The notes under the pieces: model-generated
Database searches by the model: none
Seen by the model: the letters and a program-made list of their open reading frames with translations, nothing else
What the model was told of the DNA's origin: nothing
Position numbers and translations under genes: made by a program
Shown: positions 14,876 to 28,249 of the stretch, in pieces
Position numbering within the stretch: position 1 is the first letter of the stretch
Layout of the letters: each line of letters opens with the position of its first letter
From: Dolomedes plantarius
Taxonomy: Eukaryota; Arthropoda; Arachnida; Araneae; Dolomedidae
Length of the DNA stretch: 64,000 nucleotides
Direction of reading: 5' to 3'
Assembly (NCBI GenBank): GCA_907164885.2
Contig: OU015496.1
Span: forward strand, 102,447,068-102,511,067

Positions 14876-15507
14876 GTATTTTTTAAATACAGTGATTTTC
14901 TGTTCATTGTATGTCATTAAACGAATGGCAGGACTAGAGCTGTACATGGGGAAGGAATGTAAAACAATTCTAATAATATTTAATATTCAATTCTCAAATT
15001 ACTTTTTTCATCGGATTTCTTTTTTACAGGCATACTGGAAAAATTAACCTTCTTGAGCTTGCACTTCTGTATTCCGCGAAATTTCACAGACTTTGTCATG
15101 CTTTTCAGATCTAAAGTCCTCTTCAGATAAAGAAAATAAAAATATTTTGATCCAGAATTAATATTTTTATGTTGAGATCCAACGATTATAAAAGTTACAG
15201 TTTTGACCATTCTTTATATAAATGAATAAAGCTTACTGTCAAAGAATTGGTACCCAATTTGCGAAAACTTTACATTTCGTTTTACATATACTATTAGCGG
15301 TATTTGCTTATTGGACTTCGAGAGCTACTGACATTTTTGCTTCAGTTAGCTAAACAGATTGGGATCCAGAGGCTATGTCCGATTGCGAATGGATCCTAAC
15401 GCACTCGCCATCACAAAACGCAAACCAGCAGCGACTCACTTTTTACTGGACTCACCACAATGATGATACCCCTCCCAATTATTACAACCAAATGGTCTTT
15501 TTTAAAT
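14876..15507. other. Non-coding DNA with a possible SINE 2 relic
   Basis: Mostly unassigned. 15290-15425 may be a decayed SINE 2 on the minus strand, judged by the spacing of 'gggatccagaggc' and 'gcactcgccatc'. Confidence 0.4.
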
Positions 15508-16349
<842 letters not shown>

Positions 16350-16918
16350 TATATATGTATATATAAATATAGACACATAGTTCTCCCATAGTTTATTAAT
16401 AACAAAAGCTCTCCTATTCACCTAGAATTATAAATATCATTAAACGACAATGATTAAAGTATTAAAGCAAATCGTTTCGTAGATTAAAAAATAACTAAAT
16501 TGGTAAAAATTTATTTTACCTAGCTAAGAATTAGTTTAACTTTTAAATATACAATTGTTGAGTAGGCCCTGAATAACAGATATTTTATGACATGCTAACA
16601 CATAAAATATGCACTAAAAAAATAAAAGCTTTAGAGTAATCTAAAGCCACTGCTGATACAGTTGGACATTTTGACAAACCCGGTTTCCCTTTCAATTTTT
16701 CTGACTGCGAAGAAATAACTGAGAGAGATGACTGGAAAAGATGAATAGTTCAGACTAGAGCCGCCATTCAGATGGCTTGCAGACTTCTGGTTTAGAAATG
16801 TTTGCTTTGGAAGCAAAATAAATATAGATGGCATAGGGAGAAAAGAACTGGCGTTCAATACTATTCATACAAGTGCGTCAGTGATTTTTAAATAAATAAT
16901 CGTTTATACTATAGTATG

Positions 16919-16920
<2 letters not shown>
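16350..16920. other. Non-coding DNA, nothing recognised
   Basis: The open minus-strand stretch at 16631-16858 has no recognisable motif and is not called as a gene. Confidence 0.5.
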
Positions 16921-16968
<48 letters not shown>

Positions 16969-17047
16969 CTGTTACTTTAATGGTTATGAAAGTTATTGTT
17001 TAAATTGAAACGATAACTTTCATATATATATATATATATATATATAA
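16921..17047. repeat. Two (TA)n tracts flanking a hairpin
   Basis: TA tracts at 16921-16964 and 17024-17047 enclose a near-perfect 18-bp hairpin (16985-17024: 'tatgaaagttattgttta' against its complement with one G-T pair). Confidence 0.9.
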
Positions 17048-17874
17048 TATTTTACTAAAAGTACCCAAAACAACGTCTGTGGGTTAGTTTGCTTTAAAAA
17101 TCACCAAAAAATTGAATATAATTGTAATGTGATAATAATTAGCTACACACTTTTTGCACCAACAGTGCAATGTAGGAAACTAAAAAAGTTTTGGATATGA
17201 AAGAAAAAATATCTGTTTCGATCCTGGTACTCAAATTTGTTGTCAGTTTTTGACCGTTCAAAAGATAGTCCTTTAAAGTAAAAATTTCGCTATAAAGATA
17301 CACATATAATTAAAGAATTAGGGAAAGTTTAAGGAAATTTATCTGTCTAAATTTTACCATGCAGATCTGGAGTAAAAATTTGATATTTCATGAAATGATC
17401 TTAATCAAAAGAATAATATAAAGCTTATCTTGTTTAAATAATTTTATTCAGTTGTAAAAAGTGTGTATTGAAATCTACATAATGGAGAAATGAATAAGGA
17501 GTTCCAATAACTTGATGTTTTATCAAATACCCAAAACCTTTTGAGTTACAGCTTTTAGTAATTTACTTATATACCATAATATACCATATACAAACTTATA
17601 AACACAAACATATAAACACACATATATATATGTGCGCATGTGTATATATTCATCCTTATGACTGTGCCATAGCCTCCATTCGCGTAATCTAGTAGAATGA
17701 AGAAAATTTGCACTTTTTTCATAAATGAACTTTATTCATATAGTATACATAGAGATTGCGCCACTACACTGAAAAGCAGAAATGTGTCGCATATAAACAT
17801 TCCAGACATAATCTTATCTTTAATTGCATGCATACATACAAACATACATAGAAATCTTATACCGAGACCTTCAA
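17048..17874. other. Non-coding DNA, nothing recognised
   Basis: AT-rich with short alternating purine-pyrimidine stretches near 17600-17640 ('acacatatatatatgtgcgc'). No gene. Confidence 0.5.
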
Positions 17875-17990
17875 AGCACTTAACTGAAGAACGGCTAAAT
17901 GGCTAAGGCACTGCGCTTGTGAACCAGTGTCTCAGAGTTTAAATACCTATGTAGAGTGGTAATGGTTGCATACAATCGGAATCGGGTTTC
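17875..17990 (+). repeat. tRNA-like SINE head (family 2-like)
   Basis: 'ggctaaatggctaaggcac' resembles box A with its surroundings and 'cagagtttaaatacc' a degenerate box B, about 40 bases apart. The order resembles the family-2 SINE head seen on the minus strand at 729-905. The body differs or is decayed. Confidence 0.5.
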
Positions 17991-18270
17991 AGCTATGGAT
18001 TACAATCTGTTTAACCCTAGTGTTGGAAAAAGATGACCATTGACTTACACATTAAGAGATAATTTACACCTTGGACTTTGAAAAAAAATTTCAACTGCAT
18101 TTCAATGTATTAACTATTTTAGTTTTGATTTTCTTTAGCAGATAAAGATGTGTAATTGTTACCGCTCGACTGCCTCGTAATATTTTTTTGTAAATATACA
18201 TTTTGTAAGTGCTGATTTTCCGTTGTCTTTTCTATGAAACAATCGGTGTAATTTTACCGCTTTATATATA

Positions 18271-18318
<48 letters not shown>

Positions 18319-18479
18319 GTATTAATGTATATTTGTTTTAATCACGTTAATTATATTATTACAATAACAATGTCACTTTTGGATATAATTTTTTTTCTTA
18401 TACAATCACTGTTCTCCATTTGATATCATTTTAAGCTCTTTGCTACTCAATATATTCAAAGCAACGCCCACATATTGCA
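17991..18479. other. Non-coding DNA with a TA/TG microsatellite
   Basis: The microsatellite occupies 18264-18317 (TA then TG). The rest is unassigned. Confidence 0.6.
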
Positions 18480-18720
18480 CAAATAATGTTTCGACACTAA
18501 ATGCTTGAATGGAAACTGCAACAATTGATGCAAGGTAGGCGACTGGACGTCATAAAGCAAGACATGTTTAATGATGTCTTGTAGGAGTTTGTGAACAATC
18601 CTTATATTCTACTAATGCCGGAAATGTGGTTATGCATTAATATGATCAATGTTGCCCAAACGTATGTGTTTGAGGTAGTCTTATTACATAGACATTTGTT
18701 TGAAAGGACGCTGCGTAGTA
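18480..18720 (+). repeat. Interspersed repeat RB, copy 1
   Basis: Shares an ordered set of words with 25360-25640: 'cactaaatgc.tgaatggaaa', 'gaatgtcat', 'ttaatgatgtcct', 'tactaa.gccg' and 'tttga.ctgcgtcgcccaaa'-like text. A shorter relative is at 21960-22095. No coding capacity and no ends were found; class unknown. Confidence 0.55.
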
Positions 18721-19159
18721 AGGGAACTTTCTACTTTTTATTCTTTATAATGGTAAAAATTTCCCGTTTGTTCCGTGCTTCACGTTAAAGGTGAATGTTT
18801 CCGATTACAATCTAGTCTAAAATCACAGAAAAAATCTACTGGTAGTAAGATGTTGAGTTATGTTCATTCTCTCACCCGAGTTACACTGTAAGGGTAACAA
18901 ATAATAATAAAGTTACTGCACTCAATAAAAACCCAGTAACTTCTGCAATTTAATCCGAGCAATCGGATCAATCATCTGCAAAAATCAGAGTAACATACAG
19001 AAAATTTTTTATAATATGTATAATATGCTGCATTTCAGAAGAGGCCAAAGAGTACCAGTTAAAGGAGCCGTTAGATATTCAGATACGCGTATTAAGAACG
19101 TGCCTAATGTGTATTTTACTTTGAGTGTTGTTTCAGATTGAGAAGATGTTTATACATAC

Positions 19160-19160
<1 letters not shown>
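18721..19160. other. Non-coding DNA, nothing recognised
   Basis: No motif or repeat identified. Confidence 0.5.

Positions 19161-19226
<66 letters not shown>
19161..19226. repeat. (TA)n microsatellite
   Basis: Abuts the left end of a Tc1-like element. Confidence 0.97.
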
Positions 19227-19228
<2 letters not shown>

Positions 19229-19710
19229 CTGCTGGCCACTGTAAATGCAACACCCTGAAGGAAACATGCAAATAACATGAAATTTACAACATGCATTAGC
19301 GGAGGTGAGATATGCAAATGATTAGAATTTCAGCGCAGACGCACATCACGCGCGCCTGTGGCGCCACTTCAAAGCGCTATTTAAGGCTTGGAGATTTCGA
19401 CGATTTCAAGTTCGGCAATTGTGTTTTTCTTGTGTTTTTTTCAAAAAACGATCAATTATGCCTCGTCGAAAACAGCGATCATCTTTTGATCAAGTATCCG
19501 AGTTCGACAGAGGAAGGATAGTGGCCTACCGAGAGTGTGGATTATCTTTCAGGGAAATCAGTAGTCGTTTTGGACGAAACCAAACAACTGTATTGCGGAT
19601 ATGTGATCGTTGGATGCAGGAGTTTAAGACGGACCGGCGTGTTCGATCGCATCCACCTCAGCGCATCACTTCACGTGATGACAAGCAAATAGTGCGCATG
19701 GCAGTGACGG
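19227..19710 (+). mobile_element. Tc1-like transposon, 5' part only
   Basis: The left end 'cactgctggccactgtaaat' followed by 'gcaacaccctgaagg' looks like a Tc1-family terminus and directly follows a TA tract, as expected for TA-targeting elements. The leader leads to the transposase start at 19458. The element stops abruptly at about 19710, where TA repeats and a MITE of another family begin, so the catalytic half and right end are absent. Confidence 0.75.
19458..19710 (+). pseudogene. Tc1-type transposase, N-terminal DNA-binding part
   Basis: From the ATG at 19458 the frame encodes 'MPRRKQRSSFDQVSEFDRGR', then a paired-like helix-turn-helix ('GLSFREISSRFGRNQTTVLR') and the second DNA-binding region ('RRVRSHPPQRITSRDDKQIVR', ending 'AVTD'). 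This is the order found in Tc1 transposases, whose N-terminal bipartite HTH binds the element ends. About 84 residues of an expected 340 or so remain. The DDE catalytic domain is gone and the frame runs into TA-encoded Tyr/Ile. The length and loss of catalysis mean it is dead; at most it could bind DNA. Confidence 0.85.
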
Positions 19711-19749
19711 ACGTGTATATGTATATATATATATGTATATATATTAAAA

Positions 19750-20002
19750 TAAGTAATGCTCGGAAAATTTTTTGTTTGCGCCAATAAGATCAGAGGGACT
19801 TTGGAGTTTTTTTTCCATGTAAAAAAAAAAAAGTTTCCAAAAGTAACCGAAAGAGGGCGCTCACACGTCATACTGAGACGTTTTATGCAAATCAGGCAAA
19901 CTCAAACATAAAATCAGATCGCGCAACAGAAAATTTTTCCGAGCGTTATTTCTTTTATTACGAATTTTTAAACTTTGCACGAATTTATGACGCCCCCGGT
20001 AT
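19750..20002. mobile_element. MITE derived from the long-TIR transposon at 62.4 kb
   Basis: The left part (19753-19910) matches the left TIR at 62456-62620 ('taatgctcggaaa', 'gatcagaggga', 'ccaaaagtaaccgaaagagg', 'gagacgttttatgcaaatca'). The right part (19920-20002) is the opposite end, ending 'gaatttatgacgcccccggt'. No transposase remains between them. The outermost left bases are replaced by TA repeats. It is one of two internally deleted relatives side by side (next at 20025). Confidence 0.85.
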
Positions 20003-20024
20003 ATATATATATATATATACATAA

Positions 20025-20650
<626 letters not shown>

Positions 20651-20803
20651 CTGTGTCGTAACTAGCCATTCCCGTGCCCTGGGCAAGAATTTGCATTTAG
20701 TACCCTTAATTAATTAGGTTTGGGAAAATAAAATAAATACAGCATTTTGGGACCCCCTTCCAACTGGACTCTGGGCGGGTGGCCCTACCTAGTTACGGCA
20801 CTG
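20651..20803. mobile_element. MITE with CAGTGCCGTAACTAG-type ends, copy 2
   Basis: Ends 'ctgtgtcgtaactag' and 'ctagttacggcactg'; interior as in copy 1 (11717-11882). It is bordered by TA repeats on both sides, so a target duplication cannot be told from the microsatellite. Confidence 0.8.
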
Positions 20804-20818
20804 TATATATATATATAC

Positions 20819-21405
20819 ATTTGCTAGAATTAGGGCTTCAATTTCTCTATCTCCCTGTCTAATGTGGATATAATTTGCGGATGCTGTCTTAAAATATCAG
20901 GTACCCTGACGTGCCATCTTTTTGTCTTTCTTTATAACGTTTTAGTGACAGCTGGAATCCAGCAACACCACAGATGGATATTCACGTAGTACAGCACAAA
21001 ACGTCGCTACTTGCATACTCGGAACTTGAAAAAATGTGTCACTACAACAGTCTACAGACATCGAATTTTGATGCCCTACACGGAATCACAAGAGATTAAC
21101 GTTTTAAATAACTGATATCTTTAACTTTTAGGCAGCCTTTCATCACTTATGATATAAGTTTGCAAGATTTAGATTGTTTTTATGAGACTTTAAAAAATCC
21201 TTAAATTTTAATACCAATAATTTCAAAATGTGGGTGTATAGTGCAGTTTTTATTCTCCCACGAGAAAGGATGAAAGGGAATTGAGATAGTAAATATACAA
21301 AACAATGAATAATGAATTGCTAGCATAAATTCGCTTGATTTAACGACGGTGGGGGATAAGCATCATTTCGAGTACTATAGCTTAAACTCATTTACTTATA
21401 AGAGC
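20819..21405. other. Non-coding DNA, nothing recognised
   Basis: No motif or repeat identified. Confidence 0.5.
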
Positions 21406-21665
21406 TCGTTAGTCGTGGGTTTTATAACCCAAAATAAAGTGAGATATTGAACTCGAAAGAAGAGTTTGTCTACTCACGTTGGTGTGCTTTTCGACACAAT
21501 TTAAAGTGAGTCGTATAATCCATTTTAGTGAGTTGGCGGCGGGTAACCCGCTTGGGATCTGGGTTCTAGAACCCACTTTGCCACAAGGGTTGTACGACTC
21601 ACCAAAGGCGAGTTCTACTGTACAGTGGATTTGAACTCGGAGAAGTGGGTTCACCGAACGACTTT
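21406..21665. repeat. Hairpin-rich 260-bp unit, possible MITE
   Basis: Contains 'gtgagtcgta' (near 21507) facing 'tacgactcac' (near 21592), and small palindromes 'gggttttataaccc', 'gggtaaccc' and 'gggttctagaaccc'. The outer ends are partly complementary ('agtcgtgggtt' left; 'cccac...cgaacgact' right). It is less AT-rich than its surroundings. The structure suggests a fold-back or MITE, but no second copy was seen in this window. Confidence 0.5.
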
Positions 21666-22640
21666 TTTTCTCTGTGCATAATAAAACATACTATTTAGAT
21701 AGAAATTTTTCTTCCTCATCATTTCAAACAGTTTATAGTACTGTATACGATAATACCATTCGTCCCTTATTAAACATGAAATTAGTCTCACAAGTGTTTA
21801 TTTATCTATTTACACTATGCAACACACCAATGAAATAAATGCAATGTGTTATTCACGGCGCGTTGCAGCGTCTTCCATTTTTCACAAATAATGACCTTCC
21901 CTTTCATGTTAGAATAAAAAGAGAGATTACTGTTCATATAAAACACGAGGTTGTGTTGAAAAGGGAGATTTTATTGACGATGTCCTGAAGGAATCTGAGT
22001 ATTCTTGTCTTCCTGTTTAAACTATAGAACGAGCAAAGGTTTTACTTTGATCAGCGGTGCATAAAGGAATATATTTTATGAGTGCCTTGCGTTAACTCTT
22101 ATGTTTGCTTTTCGTTTAAATTACATCCTGAATCCAAGTTTGGTGAAATTCCCATTTCATGTTTTTTAATGTGTAATTACTCCTGTTGTTACTTCTAACA
22201 ATGTGCGATTCCGAGGGAAGTTTCAAAAATATATTTCTAAAGGTTGACGTATTCCCATGAGATGATAATCCGAAAACGCTTTGATATTCCTGCGATAGTA
22301 TGTTTGTATGTTGTTGTTGTTTTAGAAATATTCCTGTGTTTGCTTACGGATAGTTTTATAAAGCTCATCCTGTCTTTTTTAATTAGGTCATTTGTCGTAG
22401 CTCCCGCTACTCTACGAAAACATTCAGGAATTTTACTTTGAAGTCATCCATACTAAATGAAAAAGGCAATTTAAAGACCGATAGACAAGGTACGTAGCGT
22501 TATTAATTTAAATGAGTTATATGCTGCTGAATTTCCAGATTCGACTCCCTTGAGTTCGCAATGTTAAAAAAAAATGGCTGCGTACACTCTGAGTGGGTGT
22601 AAATATTGTCCTGATAGGCCTTATTTATTACAGGAAAGAA
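21666..22640. other. Non-coding DNA with a piece of repeat RB
   Basis: 21960-22095 shares 'acgatgtcctgaaggaat' and following words with repeat RB. The rest is unassigned. The left edge of the LINE is somewhere between 22580 and 22650. Confidence 0.45.
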
Positions 22641-24725
22641 ATTATTAACTATACCAAACACATTAATTGGAATTTATTTAAAAGTAATCTAGATAGTACT
22701 CCTTACATCCCCCCCATCGTAAATAATATTAACGATCTGGAAAACTTAGTTACCAGTATAACTACAGACATTAACAACAGCCTAAATAATAGTACCAAAC
22801 TTATTCCCCCTAAAACTAACACGTTACACGACCAACACCTTAAAATTTTAATCAACAATAAAAATAGATCCCGTAAAAATTGGCAACATAACAGAACTCC
22901 TGATAATAAAACTAAAAGGAATCAAGCTCAGGAAGACTTTAAATACTATCTTCATGACATTTCTAATAAAAACTGGCAAAATTACATAGAATCTCTAGAC
23001 ACCACTGAAAACTCCATTTGGCGAGCCGCTAAAAGATTTAAAAATCAATATCGTACCATTCTCCCTTTAAAAGACCCAGATAGTAACACTTATGCAGAGA
23101 CCGAACAGGAAAAATGTGAACTAATAGGTAAAAATTTTGCTAAAAACTTCACTCCGAATCCCATCCTAAACAATAGCACAGAAAACATTGTTAATACTAA
23201 TATAAATCTTTTTCTCAACACCCCACATGAAAGACTAACTCCATACATTGTCCCCATTGACGTTATTAATATGATCAAAAAACTCCCTAATAAAAAAGCC
23301 CCAGGTGAAGATAATATTAATAATACCATGCTCAAAAACCTCCCCTACAAATATATCTTTAAAATTACTATTGCTATCATCTCCATCATTAAATTTGAGC
23401 ATTTCCCCCATAGTTGGAAAAATTCTATTATTGTCCCTATTCAAAAATCTAACAAACCCAGCAATTCCCCTAGCAGCTACAGGCCCATTAGTCTTCTAAA
23501 TTCAATAAGTAAATTAGCTGAAAAATTCATAGTTAAATATATTAATGATCACCTTCAAGGAAATAACATTCTCATCCCTAATCAATTTGGCTTTAGAAAA
23601 TCCCTCTCTACCCCTCACCAAGTTTATCGGCTAACAGAACATCTAACACATGCTAGGAAAAATAAGCAATCCACTGCAGCCCTGTTCCTAGACATTTCCT
23701 TAGCCTTCGATAAAGTCTGGATCGATGGACTCATCCACAAATTAATTAACTATAATTTCCCCCCCCCCCCAAATCATCAGGATTCTCATTTCTTACCTAA
23801 AAATTAGAACTTTTCAGGTCAAAATTAATGGTCAGCTTTCTAGCAAATTTAATATCTATAGCGGCCTGCCACAAGGTAGCGTCCTCGCCCCCATTCTTTT
23901 TAATTTATTTGTTAATGATTTTTCAATTCACTCTAATGTTAACTGAGCAATTTTTGCGGACGACACAGCCGTTTATTCTTCTTGTAGAAATTTTAAATAT
24001 GCGGTCAAAAACATTAATAAGTACATGACTATCATCCAGCAGTGGCTCGACAAATGGAAAATCAAAATTGACAATGAAAAATGTATAGCAGTTATGTTCA
24101 CTTCAAAGCGTAAAAAATCCTTCCTAAATCATCAAATTAAAATCGGAAACACAAATCTCCCCTGGTCTGAAACTGTAAAATATCTTGGCATTGTTCTCGA
24201 TAAAAATATCACTTTTAAACATCACATCACACACGTTAGGAACAAGTTTCGAGCAGCTCTCAGACTAATATATCCCTTAATTGCTCGGAACAGCAAATTA
24301 AGCATTCAAAATAAATTGCTCATGTATAAATCGTTTCTTCGTCCTATACTAACTTATGGTGGGCCAGCATGGTCATACTGTGCTGAAATGCATATTAAAA
24401 AACTAGCTTCTCAGCAGAGCAGCACGATCAGATAAATAATAAATGCCCCTTGGTACTTCCGTAATGTTGACATCTACAATGAAATCGGTCTCCCCACTCT
24501 TAAAAAACACCTTCAAAATCTAGCCATTAACTTTCACTACAATATCGATAATTATTTACTTAAAGACTTAGCAAATTATGATCATGCTGACCCCTCTAAC
24601 AGGAAACGGCCTAGAGTCATCCTGTCTTTTTCTTAAATGTTTTGTCCTTCGTCCTTATTATAAAAAAATAAAAAATAATACTTGGCTTGCCAAGGTAAAA
24701 AACAACAAAAAAATTTTATAAAAAC
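22640..24725 (+). mobile_element. Jockey-clade-like LINE, 5'-truncated
   Basis: The element starts inside ORF2 (linker 'INWNLFKSNL'), lacking ORF1 and the endonuclease, and continues through the RT to an A-rich 3' region (about 24660-24725). 5' truncation is typical of target-primed reverse transcription. Codons are A/T-rich like the flanks. The 3' tail is A-rich rather than pure poly-A. A target duplication was not resolved. Such elements usually supply the enzymes for SINEs, several families of which occur nearby. Confidence 0.88.
22641..24636 (+). pseudogene. Non-LTR reverse transcriptase (ORF2), frameshifted
   Basis: In order: linker; RT block 'KKAPGEDNINNTMLKN'; 'SWKNSIIVPIQK'; 'SYRPISLLNSISKLAEK'; 'NQFGFRKSLSTPHQV'; motif A 'ALFLDISLAFDKVW' (about 23680-23721); 'GLPQGSVLAPILFNLF'; motif C 'FADD' (23953-23964); then thumb 'WLDKWKIKIDNEK', 'VKYLGIVLDKN' and the C-terminal part to a TAA at 24634. 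A 12-base C run at 23759-23770 marks a frame change, a TGA sits just before the FADD motif (23944-23946) and another stop is at 24433. In the intact enzyme motifs A and C hold the catalytic aspartates that copy element RNA at a nicked target. Both survive here, but the protein is broken. Confidence 0.88.
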
Positions 24726-25359
24726 AAATAAAAATGTATTTCTATCCTTAAACTTTCTCTTTTAATTTTATTCATCTTTGCATCGTATGTACACCCTCTT
24801 TTCTACTGCCCTGCAAGATGCTTACTCACTTTTTCTTATACTATGAACTCACGGATTAGCAGCGGCCCAATCATTTCACTCCTTTCCTATACTCTGTTTC
24901 ATTGGTTCCCCTCTGCTTATTACCTGAAAGTCTGCAATTGAGGGCGTGGCCCAGGAATTGCAGTTGCGACCCATTTCCTATGGTCTTATGGTCCAGTTCC
25001 AAGAACTAATGCGAAGTACGAATTCAGTTTGATAAAGCGCATATCACATATTAAGATAATAGAAAACATTTTGATAAAAATAAATATTTTCTACCTTTTT
25101 GACCTTTATGAAGAGCAAATGGAACGTTTTGAGAACTCTAAATTATTTTTTCCAACTTCTATGTTCTTTGAGTCATCAGTTGTTTTTTAATATATTTGGA
25201 GCTTCATAAATTTACCTCTCACCCTCTCTGTTATCGATAAACTCCAGAATGAATCAACAGAAGACATAAGTTCTACATTCACAATTAAGACATTTATACG
25301 TCACTAGTGTTCCTCTTTACATAAAGCGATGTCATCTGAAAGGCGTGTTCATTCATCTT
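24726..25359. other. Non-coding DNA downstream of the LINE
   Basis: The first part may be LINE 3' UTR. No other feature was seen. Confidence 0.45.
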
Positions 25360-25640
25360 GTATTGCTTCTTTCACTTGGCACGAATAATGGCTCTCCACT
25401 AAATGCCTGAATGGAAAACGATAACGATTTATGGAAGGACTGCGATTGAATGTCATTAGGGAAACTCTTTAATGATGTCCTAAAGGAATTCGGTAGCATT
25501 CCTCACATTTTACTAAAGCCGCAGAACGCGAGCAGACATTGCTTTGATCTGCGTCGCCCAAATGGATCTGCTTAGTAATATCTCTTTACATGTCTTCTCG
25601 TGGGCTTGTCCTCCAGTTTGAATAAAACGCCAGAGTTTTA
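25360..25640 (+). repeat. Interspersed repeat RB, copy 2
   Basis: Matches 18480-18720 in the order given there ('ctccactaaatgcctgaatg', 'ttaatgatgtcctaaagga', 'tttactaaagccgcaga'). Confidence 0.55.
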
Positions 25641-28249
25641 ACTCGGGTAATCATCAGAGTTTTAAATGTTTTCATATCAAAATGGTTCTAGTAACGTTAT
25701 ATTCTGTTTTATGCACTTCAAAATGCTTTCTTGTTTTAACTCTCATTTTAAGTACATGTGATTTGAGATGTATCTAACTCAGCAAAAGATCCCTGAAGCA
25801 AATAGGGCTAAGATATAAAACTGTAAAATTCATGTAATTTAAACATGGTATAAGAAGATCTTAAGGCGTTGATTGTAAGAAACTGTCTGACAATCCCCAG
25901 AGAGATGAACGCTGTAGGAGAAATGAAATAAAACAGAAGAAATTATTGATGATATTTGAATGAAACAAATACATTTATTCAAGACATAGAATGGTATATA
26001 GACAATTTAAATTTAGTATGGCTTTTTAAGTAGAAAGAAATCGCAAGTGGTGGACAATACTGGGCTATAGAGAATGTCTTCAAGAGCTTCCAACTCGGTT
26101 TTCTGTAGCGTCTCTAAGGTGAAACTACTGATATAGAGTCTCGAACTGTCGTGTATTAATGGACTTTTACCCTTGTGCACATAGCTTGTTCTTTAACCTT
26201 TTACGCGTTATGCAGATCCCAGAGCTAGTGGTCAAATCATCTCCATGAACTCCTAATAAAAAACAAATTTGCTGTCCCAGAAAACAGTAAGCTGTCACAT
26301 TCCAGTAATTTGAATTTTGAGTTTTTTTCACTAGAGTATCAGTTTTATGTTGGTAAGCCGTAATTAGTTATTCATTTAGGTCTAACCAATACAACCAGTG
26401 CTTTTATTGGAGACTATCATAGTAGTAATGGTAACATCACAACATCTTTAATTTTCGGTATCACTATGAATGATGCAGAAAATCATTTTCGTGTTACAAC
26501 ATAGTATGCAAACACCTTTGTCTTGTACTGTTTTTTCTCTCATCCGTTAATTCATGCTAAAGCTTAAACAATGTCATTGACTTCGCCTAAGTGAATGCTA
26601 GCTTATACCAGAGTTTTCTGGGATATTTTTTTGATTTTCCATGTAATCTTATCCCAGAAAGACATTTATCCGATAATTTTTTATGCAAAATGAATAAATG
26701 GAAATTCTTCGCAAATTAAGAAATTCATTTTGGTAAGTTTGATCATTCACTTTTTCAAATACACCGCCTTTACACCACTTTACCCCCAAAACTGAGAGAA
26801 ACAAAATAATCGCCAAATGATTGCTAATCGGAACTACAGCCTTGAAAGTGTTGCAGTTTAGTAACTCTTGGCCCAGTTTTAATAAAACTTGCTATAGTCT
26901 TTTTCCAGTCATGTAAGAAGTACTGTATTTTCTAACAAATATTGCGACCGTGTGATGATTTTGTTGCGTTGAAACACTGCAAAACTCTAGAGTAATTATG
27001 TATATTATATTTTATAAGTTATGGTAATATATTATGTATATTATCTCTATAAGAACATTAATTTGCTATTTGTTTAGTGAGGGTAAAAAAAAGTGTATTT
27101 TTGTTTCAGTGATATAGAGAGTCAGTTAAACTTACTTGTTGTATATTAACAATCATGCTACTTAAAAATATAAACTTTAATACATTTTGTTTTAGTTAAT
27201 CCATCCACAAATACATATTATTTATCTTTAATTATTTAATTATTGAGAACACTTCATGAAAGCACTTTATACTTACTCCACACTAAGTAAATGTAAAGTT
27301 TAATGTAGTTTCTTGTTTAAGGACACTCTAAATGAATATCAAATGCAAAAAGATGACAATCTCTTTCTTGTAAAGTAGCCTCTTATATCGAAGGAAAGAA
27401 ATAAGTTATTACTTTAATTGCTTTTAAATTGTACTGATGACTTCATTTGATAAAAAACAACAAACGAAATAGTTTTGAAATATCGCTTTTGATGTTAAAC
27501 TTCGAAACAGAGTATTGGGCACTCATGAAAGTTAATTAGATTCTCTCTGAAATAAAAATTTTAAACTAACAATCTTTAATTTAAGATTGCCAAATACCAG
27601 AAGTGTACTTACCAAAAAGTTCCTCGTTGTCTTCAATCTAAAAATGAAGGAAGTTGATTTATTGCTTTAAAAAGTATTTGCACGACACAAGATTTGAAAT
27701 ATTTTTTAAAGACGAAAGCCTTTATCAAGGACATTAAAATGTATAAATATGCTAATACAAAATGGATTTCTCGCCTATCCACTGTAAAAAATATTGAAAT
27801 TCGATCTTTTTTACCAAGTCATTACGAAAACAGATGTCGACGCGTAAATGGTAAGATAAATCAGAAGTATTGAAACACATTCATTGAAAAATAAGAAATC
27901 TTGAACATTTTGACTATAGATTTTTAAAGCTTACTTAAAAAAGCAAAAACTGATTTTCGTGATATGAACTTATTCAGATTTCATGATAAATATTTGCTAT
28001 TAATTATGTATTAGCAATTAACGCATTGAATAAATATTTCCTAAAGACCTTTTAAATTAAAAAATGTAATTGTGCTTCGTTTGTCATGATGGTATGAATA
28101 TCAATACTCTCTTTGAGAAAAAGCACTACATAAATAGTTAGTTCATACTGTTGATAGATGATATATTATGAATGTCATGTGACAAATATGATTGTTTCAT
28201 ATACAGATACATACGCGTATACACACGCGCATACATGCGTACATATATA
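25641..28249. other. 2.6 kb of non-coding AT-rich DNA
   Basis: No open frame, inverted repeat or family motif of note. 27080-27130 and 30340-30390 share loosely similar words ('tgatata.agagt'), which may be a very old repeat. 28200-28245 is an alternating purine-pyrimidine stretch with 'acgcgtat' words. Confidence 0.45.
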
